A stretch of DNA of 64,000 bases from Paenirhizobium cremeum (GTDB taxonomy: Bacteria > Pseudomonadota > Alphaproteobacteria > Rhizobiales > Rhizobiaceae): positions 1 through 64,000 of the forward strand of contig NZ_JAGGCS010000015.1 in NCBI RefSeq assembly GCF_022884085.1. The letters run 5' to 3'. Made by a program: the position numbers and the translations under genes. Below the pieces are notes generated by a model that did not search any database, was not told the origin of the DNA, and saw only the letters and a list, made by a program, of their open reading frames with translations. Positions 61,710 through 64,000 of this stretch are shown here, piece by piece (position 1 is the first letter of the stretch; each line of letters opens with the position of its first letter).

Positions 61710-64000
61710 TCATGGGAATAGCAGAAGCTCGGAAACCGCAGCCCCTCGCGTCAACCCGGACACGGTCCTGACGATACCCGCTTTGTCGATGCCATAGTGC
61801 CGATAGAGATCCTGCACCGTGCCGGTCTGGCCGAAATGCTCGACCCCGAGCGGGATCGTCCGGTGACCGTGAACGGCACCAAGCCAGGCAAGTCCCGCGG
61901 GATGTCCGTCGGTGACGGTGACAAGGGTGCAATGGGGCGGAAGGCCGGCAAGCAAGGTCTCGACATGCCCGGATGCCTGGCTGACGCCGCGGCGCCGCGC
62001 CCGCTGGGCTGCTGTCCAGCCGGCATTCAGGCGATCTGCGGAGGTCACCGCCAGCACGCCGATATCCCGTCGACTCTCGCCGAGCAGGCCCGCCGCCGCA
62101 ATCACTTCCGGCGCAATGCAGCCTTGGTAGACCAATACGACATCGGCATTCGGACCGGGCGGCTTCAGCCAGTAGCCACCATCAATCACCCCTTGGCGGA
62201 ATCGCGGATCGCTGCGCGGCGCGGGCTGCTCGAGCGGGCGCGTTGTAAGCCGCAGATAAACGGAACCACCGGTCTCGTCGCGCAACCAGGTACGCTCGTC
62301 CGGCTGACCATCGCCATCGCGCTGCATATAGTCGAATGACCAGTCCATGATGATGGCGAGTTCATCAAGGAATGCCGGCTCGAAGCTCGCCAGCCCATCC
62401 TGGCTGATGCCGATCAACGGTGTGGCGATGGACTGGTGCGCGCCGCCCTCCGGCGCCAGCGTGATGCCTGACGGCGTCCCGACGATCATGAAACGGGCAT
62501 CCTGGTAACAGGCATAATTCAGTGCATCGAGACCGCGGCTGATGAAGGGATCATAAACCGTGCCGATCGGCAGCAGTCGCTCGCCGTACAACGAATGGGA
62601 GAGACCGGCAGCGGCCAGCAGCAGGAAAAGGTTCATTTCGGCAATACCGAGCTCGACATGCTGGCCTTCCGGCGAAAAATGCCATTTCTGCGCGGACGGC
62701 ACCCTTTCGTCGCGAAACGTATCGGCCCGCGCATCGCGCGCGAACAGGCCTCGCCGGTTGACCCAGGGGCCGAGATTGGTCGAAACCGTGACATCGGGGG
62801 CGATGGTCACGATGCGGTCGGCAAGCGCCGTGTCGGTCTTGGCCAATGCATCGAGGATCTTGCCGAAACCGGCCTGCGTCGACAGAACGCGGTCCTCCAG
62901 CAAGACTGGCCCCTCTGTGGCAATGCGTTCCGCCTTGAAGCGTCGCGGCCCTGGCTCGAAGAACGGCACGCGAGCAAGGAACGCCCTTGCATCTCGGCTG
63001 TCGGCCATGGTCGAGAACGGGTCCCATTCCGTTCCGGGCGCGACCTGCATTGCCGCCTGGAACTCGGCCATTTGGCTTGCGGTCATCAGACCGGCATGGT
63101 TGTCCTTGTGGCCGGCAAGCGGCGTGCCCCAACCCTTGATCGTGTAGGCGAGGAAAACCGTCGGCCGATCATGATCGATGCTGTCGAACACGTCGGTCAG
63201 CGCCTCCAGGCAATGGCCGCCGAGATTGCTCATGAGTTCAGCCAATTCGGCATCGGATCGACGCTCGATCAGCGCCGCCACATCGCCCTGGTCGCCGATC
63301 TCGTCCAGCAGCCGACGCCGCCAGGCGGCTCCGCCCTGGAAGGTCAATGCTGCATAGAGCTGGTTGGGGCAGGCGTCGATCCAGTCCTTCAGACGCGTTC
63401 CACCCGGTTCCGCGAATGCAGCCTTTTGCAGCGCACCGTATTTGACGATGACCACGTCCCAGCCAAAGGCCTTGAAAATGGCCTCGATACGCTGCCACAA
63501 ACCTTCGCGGACCACGCCGTCAAGGCTCTGACGATTGTAGTCGATGACCCACCAGGTATTGCGTAAGTCATGTTTCCAGCCTTCCTGCAAGCACTCGTAG
63601 ACATTGCCTTCATCCAGTTCCGCATCGCCGACCAGAGCAATCATCCGCCCGAGCGGCCGCTTCTGTGCCCAGGGTCTGGCTGCAATGTAGTCCTGCACCA
63701 GCGAGGCAAAGGCAGTGACGGCGACGCCCAAGCCGACTGAACCGGTGGAGAAGTCGACATCGTCGATATCCTTGGTGCGACTCGGATAGGACTGCGCACC
63801 GCCAAAGCCACGGAAATTCTCGAGCTTCTCACGCGTCTGGTTGCCCATCAGATATTGGATGGCATGAAACACCGGCGAGGCATGCGGCTTGACCGCAACG
63901 CGATCTTCCGGGCGTAACACATGGCAATAGAGCGCCGTCAGGATCGAGACCATCGAGGCCGAAGACGCCTGATGCCCGCCGACCTTGACCTCGCCCTTAT
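61710..64000 (-). CDS. AceE/transketolase-like TPP enzyme (partial, N-terminus beyond window)
   Basis: The product is a thiamine-diphosphate enzyme resembling the homodimeric E1 of pyruvate dehydrogenase and transketolase. The frame is open to the right edge (about 763 residues visible), with VGGHQASSASMVSILTALY before an internal ATG at 63953. The TPP/Mg site GDAELDEGNVYECLQEGWKH and a TIKGWGTPLAGHKDNHAG segment are visible; the pyrimidine-binding domain has HVELGIAEMNLFLLLAAAGL. Its 3' end lies 38 bases from the convergent regulator gene. Substrate (pyruvate, another 2-oxoacid or a sugar phosphate) is not decided. Confidence 0.85.
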   Translation of the reverse strand, partial: KGEVKVGGHQASSASMVSILTALYCHVLRPEDRVAVKPHASPVFHAIQYLMGNQTREKLENFRGFGGAQSYPSRTKDIDDVDFSTGSVGLGVAVTAFASLVQDYIAARPWAQKRPLGRMIALVGDAELDEGNVYECLQEGWKHDLRNTWWVIDYNRQSLDGVVREGLWQRIEAIFKAFGWDVVIVKYGALQKAAFAEPGGTRLKDWIDACPNQLYAALTFQGGAAWRRRLLDEIGDQGDVAALIERRSDAELAELMSNLGGHCLEALTDVFDSIDHDRPTVFLAYTIKGWGTPLAGHKDNHAGLMTASQMAEFQAAMQVAPGTEWDPFSTMADSRDARAFLARVPFFEPGPRRFKAERIATEGPVLLEDRVLSTQAGFGKILDALAKTDTALADRIVTIAPDVTVSTNLGPWVNRRGLFARDARADTFRDERVPSAQKWHFSPEGQHVELGIAEMNLFLLLAAAGLSHSLYGERLLPIGTVYDPFISRGLDALNYACYQDARFMIVGTPSGITLAPEGGAHQSIATPLIGISQDGLASFEPAFLDELAIIMDWSFDYMQRDGDGQPDERTWLRDETGGSVYLRLTTRPLEQPAPRSDPRFRQGVIDGGYWLKPPGPNADVVLVYQGCIAPEVIAAAGLLGESRRDIGVLAVTSADRLNAGWTAAQRARRRGVSQASGHVETLLAGLPPHCTLVTVTDGHPAGLAWLGAVHGHRTIPLGVEHFGQTGTVQDLYRHYGIDKAGIVRTVSGLTRGAAVSELLLFP

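Noticed and set aside
1..64000. Search for tRNA/rRNA genes, CRISPR arrays, transposases and integrases
   Set aside because: No cloverleaf-type sequence, regularly spaced repeat array or recombinase motif was seen by eye; small structured RNAs cannot be ruled out without a covariance-model search.

Overview
The window is a chromosomal segment of an alphaproteobacterium of the order Hyphomicrobiales, almost certainly family Rhizobiaceae. The evidence is the visN-visR pair, motE, cheS/cheT, two CheY genes, several short flagellins, and a flagellar-chemotaxis gene order like that of Sinorhizobium, Rhizobium and Agrobacterium. cheW lies between cheA and cheR, as in Sinorhizobium/Rhizobium. I cannot name the genus. 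No tRNA, rRNA, insertion sequence, phage or CRISPR array was seen.

Layout. (1) 1-5.4 kb: two tandem flagellin genes (the first cut by the window edge), a TPR/GT41 O-GlcNAc-transferase-like gene that may glycosylate flagellin, and a small unknown gene. (2) 5.8-12.0 kb, minus strand: a tightly overlapped rod/ring/export operon flgB-flgC-fliE-flgG-flgA-flgI-motE-flgH-fliL-fliP. (3) 12.5-20.2 kb, plus strand: flgF-fliI-unknown, then motA-fliM-fliN-fliG-flhB. (4) 20.2-32.6 kb, minus strand: the che operon (soluble globin-type receptor, cheS, cheY1, cheA, cheW, cheR, cheB, cheY2, cheD, cheT), then fliF, visN and visR. Together these encode sensing, signal relay and termination, the switch, the export ATPase and basal body, and the master regulator. 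motBCD, the hook genes, flhA, fliQ and fliR must lie outside the window.

(5) 32.8-43.4 kb: an inositol-monophosphatase-family gene; a histidine kinase/OmpR-type regulator pair divergent from a plus-strand run of small secreted Cys-containing proteins, a fatty-acid-hydroxylase-family membrane enzyme and a DevBCA-like adaptor/permease/ATPase exporter; and an HWE/HisKA_2-type kinase. This region is the best candidate for an undescribed system. Two secreted proteins share three copies of a motif, C-x7-G-P-[YR]-G-[NG]-T followed by R-S-G. Between the HWE kinase and a BON-domain gene lie back-to-back EcfG-like (general stress sigma factor) promoters.

(6) 44.3-51.9 kb: a polysaccharide cluster (deacetylase, family 2 glycosyltransferase, GumC/Wzz-like protein, GH5 glycanase, acyltransferase, Wzy-like polymerase) with no flippase or priming transferase in view. 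(7) 52.0-64.0 kb: an operon for uptake and hydrolysis of a peptide- or amide-like substrate (binding protein, two permeases, fused double ATPase, M20 hydrolase, TSUP exporter, amidase), a divergent GntR/FCD regulator with a palindromic candidate operator, and the truncated start of an AceE/transketolase-like TPP enzyme.

Most long frames opposite the genes are GC-driven antisense shadows and were not annotated. Where the longest frame starts at a poor codon, I chose the start by ribosome-binding site and family N-terminus.
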